A stretch of 16,077 bases of DNA, from assembly GCA_028565635.1 (NCBI GenBank), contig JAOXYB010025003.1:1-16077 (forward strand), given 5' to 3'. Source of the stretch: Phoronis ovalis. Its lineage: Eukaryota; Phoronida; Phoronidae. A program made the position numbers and the translations under genes. The notes beneath the pieces were generated by a model. The model was not told the origin of the DNA. It worked only from the letters and a program-made list of their open reading frames with translations, and ran no database searches. Of the stretch, positions 1-8,100 are shown in pieces. Position 1 is the stretch's first letter. Each line of letters begins with the position of its first letter.

Positions 1-7
1 GTTGTAA

Positions 8-193
8 AGCCATCTTTGTATGTATAAGAGTTTTGAGGTTGATAATAGAGGAAAAATGTCAAATTTTTGGTTTGAAAAGAAAATAGGTGGTTTTGCTGTG
101 TCTTTCCCGAAATGGCGTACCAAATATAAAGCTGATCAGATAAAAACCGAAGCAGATATTGCGCGACAAAGAAAGTGTTACGCACAACTATAA
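8..193 (+). CDS. Unidentified small plus-strand reading frame (57 aa from ATG 20)
   Basis: A frame opens after TAA 5-7 and ends at TAA 191-193. ATG 20 gives 57 residues and ATG 56 gives 45. The second half looks protein-like: it contains MSNFWFEKKIGG and later KADQIKTEADIARQRK, a charged amphipathic helix-like tail. CpG dinucleotides cluster at about 108-183, unlike the surrounding intron sequence. No signal peptide or clear membrane segment is visible. It lies in the SNX13 intron left of exon 7, on the opposite strand, so it would be a nested gene or the last exon of a gene entering from the left. An ATTAAA-like signal lies near 210. I do not recognise the family. The minus strand is also partly open here, which weakens the case. 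Confidence 0.3.
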   Translation, partial: SHLCMYKSFEVDNRGKMSNFWFEKKIGGFAVSFPKWRTKYKADQIKTEADIARQRKCYAQL

Positions 194-338
194 GCAAACT
201 GTAGGTAACATATTAAAACAGTATTTGTTTGCACATTTTTAGCCCATGTGATGCTGCCATTTTTTAACTTAATATGTCAAAGATCAGCTGTTACTTTACA
301 CACAATTACTGATGTTAGTAAAATATAGAATAACTTAC

Positions 339-422
339 CAGCCATACAATGTACTGATTAATATAATCAGGATCAGATATTAGATTTACCACCTTTAGAA
401 ATACACCTTGGACCAACACTTC
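339..422 (-). CDS. SNX13: SNX13 coding exon 7: PXA domain
   Basis: The acceptor TTTGCAG leads into EVLVQGVFLKVVNLISDPDY and INQYIVWL, with donor GTAAGT. It has exactly 28 codons, phase 0 at both ends. The SDPDYINQY block is diagnostic. The next exon, expected to start near an IRDS-like motif, is not found before position 1. Confidence 0.92.
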
Positions 423-2463
423 CTGCAAAATACAAAATAACACAAAATCAGATAATAATCACATTTACCACGTTTAGAAATACACCTTAGACCAACATCT
501 CCTATAAAAGCCAAAACTATGATGAATACTGTACGAAATGCAAACAGAGAGGCTATAGACTTTATTTGAAATATAAGATGTTTTATTTTATAGACAACAT
601 GACTTACTCTGCATATATATCTGAAAGGTTTGTTGTTGAAGTCCTCAGCTGGTAATAATAAATAAAGTAGCACATCACTAAGATCTTCTAAATATTCTGA
701 AAAGAAAGAAACTTTTCTTGGTTAATAACTTTATCGAGAGTTAGGATTATTCTTTCCAAAGTGTAGTAGCCAACGATTCTTACACTATTGCCCAATCACA
801 AATGTGATCATCATATCTGTGATATAGGACATTTTAATAATAAGTAAACCTGCTTTTTAAATTTAAAACTTTTGAAAAGACACCATTTGTAATACATATT
901 TCATACTGAACAACTTACGGGTCTCTTTTTCATCATCAATACATATTGTATCACGACACATATTCTTCTCCATTTCTGACTCCAAATCAAAAAATATCGA
1001 CACCAAGTCAGCAGCAGGTTTTGTTTCTAAAAATAGACTTAAAAGTAATATCTTTGACCATTATAATATACAAGTTACTTCTTTGATTTAATGCCCAACA
1101 AACAGAATATAAGCTTTAATACAAAAAAAACACAGAGAAGTTAAACATGAAGTTTAAATGATTACTCAGTTATGACAACAATATGACACAAATTTGTCAC
1201 AGTCATCTTAAAATCTTTAGAATATTTAGCAGTAGACAAGTATCTGTACATGTGATTTACCATCATTTTTATACAGCATATGTCTATCTTGAGCTCTTCT
1301 GAACAATCTCAAATGTGATGCAAAATCATCCACAAGTCGTGTGGTAAAGTATGGAACCCAGTCTACGTCTTTTGCTCTTGAATATTAAAAGCAAACATTA
1401 TAACTATACACATAAACCAGAGGATATCAATCTAAAATGCTGTATTACTTTTATATTTATGTTCACAACTATATCAAAGTTAATACAATATATTTCTAGT
1501 TGACAATTTTATTCTTTTTAACATGCAAACACTCACCTTTCTGAAAACGACACTACGACCTTTTGCAAAGTTTGTCGTAGATCATATCTGAACTCTTCAC
1601 TGTCACTAATCTTTTTATACCACACATAAATATAATCACGGAATGTATATTCAAGAACTTCTTGTAGAGCTTCATCAATAATACTGGATCCGGTAAGCCG
1701 TTTGTCAATCTTATAATCTGGCTTCTTCTGCTGCATTTGTTTAACCAGCTACAACAAAACAGCTTAATAGTATAAAATTTCAGCTCTTTTTGAGACAAAA
1801 CGTAAAAGATAATGACATTATGTTAGTGGTACAAAAAGTGCCAGACTGGTATATAATATACATACCACTAACAAAGCAACATCACTGTTTGTGACATATT
1901 TTTTTCAGATAAAAAAGCTATTTTTACCCTTGGTATTCCAACAGGGGGCAAGCCAACTGCAGGAGGAGGTCTCCGTAGTATTTCTAATGACATTTGCCTT
2001 CCATAGTAGAAAGTTATCAGCATTCCTCTACAATATAAATAGCAATAAATATTGTTGTTTTCAGAATATATAACAGAAAAACAGACTGAAATAGAATTTG
2101 AAGTAGTGGCATCCTGATGATTTCACTTGAAAGTGGCTTAACTTTGCCTCTGGTCAAACTAGTACATATTTCAAACACCAGTATCCTTCTAGCTAAAAGA
2201 CAAGCAAGCAACTACACCAATCTGTAATATATTATTCACTACAGTTGCAGATATATATTTGTTGCAGATAACAATAGGTAATGAATTTTGAGTCAATATA
2301 ATAATTTTGATAGAAACTGTCAAGATTTTACAATAATTAGAAATTTTAAGTACCCTAGAATGAAAGCCAAAACACAGCACACCATGTAGAACCCACCTAA
2401 GGGACCAAAACTGGCAAAAAATAACACAACACCAAGAAATGTCCAGCCAACTGATAACTGCAT
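339..2463 (-). CDS. SNX13: Sorting nexin 13, N-terminal part (7 exons, partial at left edge)
   Basis: SNX13 (RGS-PX1) is a membrane-anchored sorting nexin related to SNX14, SNX19, SNX25 and yeast Mdm1. The family acts at ER, endosome and lysosome contacts in lipid and receptor traffic. Seven minus-strand exons join in frame, with boundaries 2463-2354, 2027-1928, 1748-1537, 1376-1261, 1026-919, 696-608 and 422-339 (110+100+212+116+108+89+84 nt). The product has a hydrophobic N terminus (about residues 5-45), a short proline-rich linker, and a PXA domain from about residue 80. Diagnostic stretches are KIDKRLTGSSIIDEALQEV, DWVPYFTTRLVDDFASHLR, LLYLLLPAEDF and SDPDYINQY, which closely match vertebrate SNX13 as I recall it. 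The RGS, PX and nexin-C domains would lie left of position 1. ATG 2461-2463 is the likely start because TGA stands in frame 21 bases upstream. No frameshift or stop interrupts the exons. Confidence 0.94.
447..510 (-). pseudogene. Decayed partial duplicate of SNX13 exon 7
   Basis: About 55-60 bases of exon 7 and its acceptor are repeated 79 bases away inside intron 6. The copy keeps an AG acceptor at 502-503 and the residues E-x-L-V. The next codon is TAA (487-489), where exon 7 has CAA (408-410). Identity is high over 463-502 against 384-423 and then decays, with a 4-base indel at the far side. The copy lacks the exon's 3' half and donor, so it cannot act as a normal alternative exon. Confidence 0.7.
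608..696 (-). CDS. SNX13: SNX13 coding exon 6: PXA domain
   Basis: A strong polypyrimidine tract and TTTTCAG acceptor precede YLEDLSDVLLYLLLPAEDF and NNKPFRYICR. The donor is GTAAGTC, phase 0. The hydrophobic LLYLLLP block is nearly invariant in SNX13. Confidence 0.92.
919..1026 (-). CDS. SNX13: SNX13 coding exon 5: PXA domain
   Basis: The acceptor is TTTTTAG and the donor GTAAGT. The exon encodes PAADLVSIFFDLESEMEKN followed by MCRDTICIDDEKET. This aligns with the acidic DLVDTFFEVE-type segment of vertebrate SNX13. It enters and leaves in phase 1. Confidence 0.9.
1261..1376 (-). CDS. SNX13: SNX13 coding exon 4: PXA domain
   Basis: The acceptor TTCAAG completes a split arginine. The exon encodes AKDVDWVPYFTTRLVDDF, then ASHLRLFRRAQDR, a hallmark PXA helix region. 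The donor is GATG|GTAAAT, phase 1. Confidence 0.93.
1537..1748 (-). CDS. SNX13: SNX13 coding exon 3: start of PXA domain
   Basis: This is the longest and most diagnostic exon. The acceptor TTGTAG precedes LVKQMQQ. The PXA core follows, with YKIDKRLTGSSIIDEALQEV, then FRDYIYVWYKKISDSEEF and DLRQTLQKV. The donor is AG|GTGAGT, phase 2. A reading frame starting only at the internal Met near 1736 would miss its first four residues. Confidence 0.95.
1928..2027 (-). CDS. SNX13: SNX13 coding exon 2: end of membrane hairpin and linker
   Basis: The acceptor is TTGTAG and the donor GTAAAA. The exon completes a split glycine and encodes GMLITFYYGRQ, then a proline-rich segment ending GLPPVGIPR. This follows the length and pattern of the vertebrate segment between the anchor and the PXA domain. 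It ends in phase 0. Confidence 0.88.
2354..2463 (-). CDS. SNX13: SNX13 coding exon 1: membrane anchor
   Basis: This exon encodes MQLSVGWTFLGVVLFFASFG followed by more hydrophobic residues. It matches the N-terminal hairpin that anchors SNX13 in the membrane. It ends in phase 2 at CTAGG with donor GTACTT. A CAG acceptor sits directly before the ATG, so a noncoding exon probably lies upstream on this strand. No alternative ATG fits the frame because of the TGA just before the acceptor. Confidence 0.85.
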
Positions 2464-2570
2464 CTGAAATCATATAAGATGTAAAATATCAACGTGAAAA
2501 TATTAATTGATAAGTGATTTCACTCATTAGCCCATGAGTGAGAATGACGAGTTATCCTAACAAGTACTTT

Positions 2571-2900
2571 GTAACCCCGGGGGGTACTCAAGGTTTTTTG
2601 GCTACGGGGATGTGATTTTGTGAAATATACGGGTAGCAATCCAAAATTTTAAAATTAATCCATTTTTACGCAAACTGATTGATACAAACCAAATTCCAAA
2701 GATCGTTTTATGGATACAAACCTAAAATTAATCCAAATTATTTGCTGTAAGCTGCTGGTAGCAATCCAAATTTTTGAATTTCTTTACGGTAGCAATCCAA
2801 AAAAATACCGTAAGAAGTATACAATCCAAATCCAAAATTTTCAACTGGGCTGCACACCCCCACCAAAAAATACCTTGAGTACCCCCCCTGGGTTTGTAAC
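2571..2900. mobile_element. Small element with similar inverted ends (MITE-like)
   Basis: The left end reads AACCCCGGGGGGTACTCAAG. The right end, read on the other strand, has AACCCAGGGGGGGTACTCAA, and both continue into a T-run and GG. About 30 bases of each end match. The interior is built of degenerate copies of GGTAGCAATCCAAA (near 2631, 2757, 2791) and of GATACAAACC. Reading frames across it on both strands look incidental. Length and structure fit a non-autonomous DNA transposon. I could not assign a superfamily or clear target-site duplications. Confidence 0.6.
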
Positions 2901-3210
2901 TAGTAGACACCTTTATGCTTTATTTCAGGAAAAAGAATGCTTACAATGTATACATAATATGTGGTTCTAAAAAAACTATCATTAAAGAAATTACATATAA
3001 AATTGTTTATTGTTTAAAATTGATTGTTGAATAACATATGTCTACATTTAGTCTACTTTACCATGGTACGTAACTTATTGGGCATAACGCTTTCTGAAGT
3101 AAATTAGTTGTAAGTAGTGAAAGCAGTTCATTTATTGATCCGTGTGATGCAACATGTTTGCCCCTGCAGACCTAATTACAAGCTTAGAAATAATTTAACA
3201 CATATTGTTT

Positions 3211-3250
3211 CTTACCTTTCGTCCGTGTTCCCTTGTCTTATTTACAGAAT
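3211..3250 (-). other. SNX13: Candidate donor of a noncoding first exon of SNX13
   Basis: On the minus strand GAAAG|GTAAGAAA gives a good donor, with the exon ending at 3216. Joined to the acceptor before the SNX13 ATG, it would supply a 5' UTR with an in-frame TGA and no earlier in-frame ATG. The exon's outer limit and the transcription start cannot be placed. Confidence 0.3.
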
Positions 3251-3294
3251 TACAGTCTCATAATTCCTTGTGCAAAGTTGTATACAACATAAAT

Positions 3295-4304
3295 TTCACC
3301 TTAATCCTACATAATATGCAAAAAAAAATTTCCAACATTAAGCAAATAATTTATAAGTTAGTTGATTTACACATTTATACATGAACATTAAGATACCATA
3401 TTCCTTGACAACATGGTAGATCACGTGAGAATACCAGGATTCATTATATATACTTTCAGGACGATTGGTCACTTTCACTGTGATTTGCTATACAAGGATC
3501 AGTGACGTTTGGCAAGCCTCACCCATCAGAAGTTGTCCGACGTCTAGAGCGAACTCACGAAATCGGGACTAACATACAACATACTGCAGTTTTGAATACA
3601 CGAATTATACTAGACAAGACAAAGGTCTATGAAGCCAATACAAGGGGTTGTCCAAAAAGATCCGCAAATAAAATCGATACACATTCACCCCCAGGGAGGT
3701 TACTTAAATATTCCCAGTTGAGAGGTGGGCACCCTTAAGTGATATGTTTTTAACCTATTGGTAGCATAAGTGTCAGTAAATTTTAGGTAAAATTATCCCC
3801 TTGGTAAAATGGTAATTACAGTATCATATTTTTTAGAAAATACCTATAGTCCAGGAAAGGGTGATAACTTTTGTTTTCATTATTCGAGTTTTACAATTTT
3901 TGCAAAATTGCAAATATCCAGCTACTCACAAGAATTGTGATCTCTGTCACCATCTATTAAAGTGGTATTAAAATTTCGATTGGTACTGTAAGTGTAACTG
4001 ACACTTATTTAAGCAAAATGGTAGCTGAGAGCAGGTCTACCATATTTTCCAGTAAAATAAGTAGTTCAAGTGTCTCATGTTTATGTATGTTTACAAGAGT
4101 AACCTCCCTGGGCATTCACTTTTGGAAATCGTTTTACACAGACCTAATTTGTTGGACACACAAGTTCGTCTAGCACAGATATTGATTTCACGTTCTAATT
4201 TGCACCTTGTCCTTGGGGGAGTCACTCGCAAATAGTATGTGCTAGATGAAATGGGCAGGTAGTATGTCCAGCGAACTGGGTCCACATAAAAGGATTAAGG
4301 TGAA
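3295..4304. repeat. About 1 kb nested inverted repeat (foldback-like element)
   Basis: Four inverted pairs nest in order: 3295-3308 with 4291-4304 (14/14), 3648-3655 with 4152-4158, 3695-3709 with 4095-4109 (15/15), and 3766-3777 with 3997-4008 (12/12). Sequence between the pairs is partly complementary, as at 3656-3694 against 4110-4150. The order and similar spacing fit the arms of a decayed foldback or long-TIR element. An open stretch at 3484-3738 lies inside it and is not convincing as a gene. Confidence 0.5.
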
Positions 4305-4593
4305 TTTTTAACGATTGAATTTGATAATCGGTGGATATTATATAGCAGAGCTCTGACACAGCACAGGAAAGATTGTTCCCTTACGTTTTAACGACATCTG
4401 AAAATCTTTGGCAATTCCATTTGATTTTGAATTTGCTGTGAAAAAATGAAATTGCCAGCAAACTTTACTTTTTCATCATAATAATGTTTGCGACACAAAA
4501 TCTGAACTCCAAAAACCTTTTAAATTTAGAAAAAGTTCAAATTAACAACTAGGAACTGATCGATTTTTAATAATTTAAGGCATAAGCCCAGAA

Positions 4594-4941
4594 ATGGCAG
4601 AATCCAGGAAACAAACATGGGAAATTGTAAGTCACCGACAAATATTTAGTGTCGAACCGATCAGCAAGTTACAGGATATGTTAACTAATATTCATCTTGC
4701 TGTTTAAAAAAATGCACACATCGAGTCGAAAATCGTTCAGGTTATAAGTAAAATTACCCCTGCATCTCATGCTCTGATTTTCTTTGATCGTGTCAAAGAC
4801 GGCTGTACCGGAAATAAACAAACGTTACAGAAATTAGTACACGATAAACGGTTCACAAAAGCAGTTAAGGGGCTTTATACACTACAACAATTCTCAAAAG
4901 TAAATAGAAGTCATGTTGGGGTAACCTATAGTGGACTATAA
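4594..4941 (+). pseudogene. Broken protein-like reading frame, possible death-fold (CARD-like) domain
   Basis: From ATG 4594 (good start context GAAATGG) one frame runs to TAA 4939-4941 with a single internal stop, TAA 4705-4707. That makes 115 codons before the last stop, 37 of them before the internal stop. Both halves look coding: they are CpG-rich against the AT-rich surroundings. They contain MAESRKQTWEIVSHRQIF, SKLQDMLTNIHL, IESKIVQVISKITPASHAL and KQTLQKLVHDKRFTKAVKGL. Spacing of hydrophobic residues suggests a small helical bundle. I infer a CARD-like death fold only from this pattern, and weakly. The stop directly precedes a run of seven A's (4706-4712). The frame lies just upstream of the first GRIP exon on the same strand. 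It could be a gene remnant, a sequencing or assembly error, or a polymorphic allele. GTAAGT at 4627 could be a donor, but the frame reads through it. Confidence 0.45.
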
Positions 4942-5124
4942 TGAATACAAATGCATAACAAATGTTGCAAATCTGCAATATCGTTTGCAATAAACTTCGG
5001 GAACGGAAATACCCCTGGCGCTAGCTACAAAAGAAAAGTTTGTAAAGTTTTCTTAAGTTCTGCTAAGTTGTTGTTTCATACAATGTAAGGAGGATCTTAG
5101 CGAGGATTATTATTTATAGGTAAA

Positions 5125-5176
5125 ATGCCGGTTTGGAAGAAACTTGATTGTTTTAGAACCTCGCCAGAGAAACGAT
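5125..5176 (+). CDS. GRIP: GRIP first exon b-type: MPVWKK…C, putative palmitoylated N terminus
   Basis: It encodes MPVWKKLDCFRTSPEKR and ends in phase 1 at an excellent donor, GTAAGTAT. The start context is AAAATGC. The M-P-x-W-K-K pattern with a cysteine at position 9 resembles the N terminus of mammalian GRIP1b, which as I recall starts MPGWKK and is palmitoylated on Cys11. Joining to exon 10740 gives Leu and then DETIEISF. I read this as the b-type isoform start. Confidence 0.8.
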
Positions 5177-8100
5177 GTAAGTATATTTTTGAAAACATTT
5201 GTCGAGATGCATTCCCGGTGCATTTCATTTGGCATTTATAATTATATCATTCATTCAATCATTGGATTGCAATGGTACCGTGACTTTAAAAATAGACGCC
5301 TCTAATCTAGAACCGTCCTAGGGTCTATTTCTGAGATATATCTTATGGAAATCTTATAGTGTGCAAGATCATCGAAAAACGTGTACACAACAAATAAGAA
5401 AGAGATCTATGTAAAGATCTAGTTTATAATTCAGTGTTTTGACTAAGGTGTCATTTAAATAGGTTATAATTATTAAATATAATATATAAGTATGTACTAC
5501 CTGAGTTATGATTTTCCATAGTTACTGCTTGTATTTTATTTCTTTTTACCACATCGATTTACTTTCATGGTATTGGTTACATTTTAGGTAGTCCTAGTTT
5601 CATGACCCGGCGGCGAAGCCGTAGGCAAGCGATAGTAGGGTCATGAAGCTAGGACTACATTTTAGTTAGTTCTAATGATGGGCCCAATATCTGACGTATT
5701 GGTCAGATATTGGTCAATAGACTTTCCTATTGTCTTTCGAATTTGATAAAAACTCACCTTATGATGAAATTATTGATGTGCACAGCAATAGTACAATGGT
5801 CTTAGTTCGTTATTATCAAGTTAAGAAAGTACATCTCTATATGTGTAAACAAGTCAGATGGTTAAGAATCAGTGAAAATCAATTTAGACGCTTGGATCGA
5901 GCTTCGTATTTATTGAGTTAAAATTTGTTTAAATTTAAGAAATGTTGTGCCACAAGAAATAATTATATATTTTTAATTTGATAATGTCAAACTAAGACCA
6001 TCAGAGCATTGTTGTGTGAGAATATATTTTCGTTTTTGTTAATTTTGAAAGACGATAGTTTTTGAATAGGAGAGTGTTAGGATCAATACACGAGGTAATT
6101 CTGATGAACTAAGGTGCTTATTGCTGATTATTTATAAAAGACAAGACACATGCATTACCACTTACATCAGGTTGCTGAAAAACAACAGCATCATTTTTTT
6201 TGAAAACAAATAATTTATAGAATGCTTTTCTCACACCAGTAGCATATTTTTAGCTATGCGCTTGTTATTAAGGGGTATATTTTTAACCATCAGTTACCGA
6301 GGCATATATTTTAGGTTGCTCACCACCGATTAGGATTTTTAAGTCTTGTATCTCACATACCATAACAAGACGTGGAACAGAGGGGGTAATGCTGTAATAC
6401 GATTTGCAGCATTAGACAATGTTGGTTGTAAACAAAATGTGTGCTGAGAAATGAATTTGAAAGTACAGTAGATACTTTTTACAATTTTGATGACATTTGT
6501 AATTAACACAAATCAAAAACATGTACTTTAGATTTATGCAAGTCTAATGTAATACCTGATGTAATAGGCAAAAATTAACTCAACCTACAAAGCTTCTCTC
6601 TCAAGCATCTCATATGAGATATGAGTCCGGGGTAGTTGCGTAACCATGTCTGTTACGAATGATAAAAATAGCCCCCTTTTTGAAAGCTACGAGCTCAAAC
6701 TTCATGCCCTTCTTGGGACCTGTGAGCTCAAAACTCGTACCCTTTATGGCAACTTTGTATCTTGTATTCAAGATGTTAAAATGTAACAGAACAACCATGT
6801 TTTTACGGATGTCTTTTTTCAAAACAAATGAACATCTGAAACTTACATCGCATTTAAATTTTGGGACCAGGTTGTGAAAGCGTACCCTTTTATTATTTTT
6901 GGACCAAATTTTTGTTTGTGCTAGATTTTTGAGTTATATTTTACCATTTTGAGGGTATCTAACTGTTGACAAATATGTTCCGTTTCATCCTTAAATTTTG
7001 TCATTCACAGTTCTATCTAAAAGAATTAAAGCAAAATTATGTTATCGTATTCAGGTTTTACTTTTGAATTTAGTTATCCACAATGAGAAGATCTATATAA
7101 TAGTATGATTATATGTTAGGCATATACTTGTTGTGTATAAATACATTCTTTTATATTTAGTAACATTTGTTATAAATGCCCCCTTGAGGTTACCATAACA
7201 TAAGGTTGATAAGAGGTGAACTGCTAATTTTATCTGTCATTAAAGATGGAGTAACAACCCAGATGGCCATGTAATAAATGACTGAGGTCTCCTGGGTCTT
7301 GGTATCTGAGCATAGGGAAGGATCTGACTGATCATTTAGATGCTGTTAATTAACCAAGCAGTACTACATATCTTGTGGAATTTGTTTTGTAAATATACTG
7401 AAAGTTTATAAATGTTTATTGTATACTCACACAGCATGGATTAGGGATCAAGGCTCAGTGAAACTAGCATTTTGTTAATTAAGGATTTCATAGATGGAGC
7501 CTGACTGTTGCCTGTGTAACTAAAATTCTGAAGACTTAGAAACTTTGATAATCTTACAAAACCTGCGACATTCCTTTGGATATTTGCCATTATTGTATTT
7601 TTATATGTGTTTAAATGTGCTGTTCTTTACTGAAAACTTTATCTACTGAAAGTTTTTTATAGAAATAATGGGTGATATTTTAATCCCAATGGCATTAAAT
7701 TTGACCTTCTACATGGTTAACTGCATCTATAGTTGCTTCCTATGTTTTTTTATTGCCACCAATTAGATAATTATGGTTAATCACCAGTGAAACTTGAAAC
7801 CAATTGGAGTACATGTTTGATCACTGTTAACGATAATTTTTGCTGGCTAAATGCTCTTTTTGATGCCATGATTTTTTTCTTGATCGTATGTGTTGAAGTA
7901 AGAATTCAAGAAGTTGCACTTTTATCTAGAATTTAAATTCCATGCAAATGTATTTTCTCAATGTTTTGCATTACTTTGTGGATTCCTCTTTATTCTCTGA
8001 TACTGGGTCATCATAAGTGACTTTAATTTTTGTTTTTATTATCTGTTGATGACAACCTTGAGATGGATATTATGGAGTGCAGAACATGTGTTGGTAATAT

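Noticed and set aside
395-673. 92-codon minus-strand open frame
   Set aside because: It joins parts of SNX13 exon 6, intron 6, the exon duplicate and exon 7 in mixed frames. Splice sites and homology support exons 608-696 and 339-422 instead.
2017-2211. Open minus-strand frame upstream of SNX13 exon 2
   Set aside because: It overlaps intron 1, has no recognisable protein character, and the true exon (1928-2027) uses a different frame.
2189-2473. 94-codon minus-strand frame over SNX13 exon 1
   Set aside because: It is in the wrong frame. The correct frame from ATG 2463 gives the SNX13 membrane segment and a phase matching exon 2.
2521-2540. 7-bp stem hairpin CACTCAT/ATGAGTG
   Set aside because: It is short and isolated, and not clearly part of the neighbouring element.
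2710-2970. Open frames on both strands inside the MITE-like element
   Set aside because: They follow from its AT-rich internal repeats and contain no protein-like pattern.
3484-3738. CpG-rich plus-strand frame beginning with GTG near 3502
   Set aside because: It has no ATG, lies within the foldback-like repeat, and its end runs through an inverted-repeat arm. It might be transposon coding debris, but I recognise no domain.
4091-4285. 64-codon minus-strand frame
   Set aside because: It is the inverted arm of the same repeat, with no coding character.
5090-5096. AAGGAGG before the first GRIP exon resembling a bacterial ribosome site
   Set aside because: The window is eukaryotic, with spliced genes, so the match is coincidental.
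8050-8095. ATG-led open stretch followed by GTAATA
   Set aside because: The donor is poor and its phase (0) does not fit the GRIP acceptors (phase 1).
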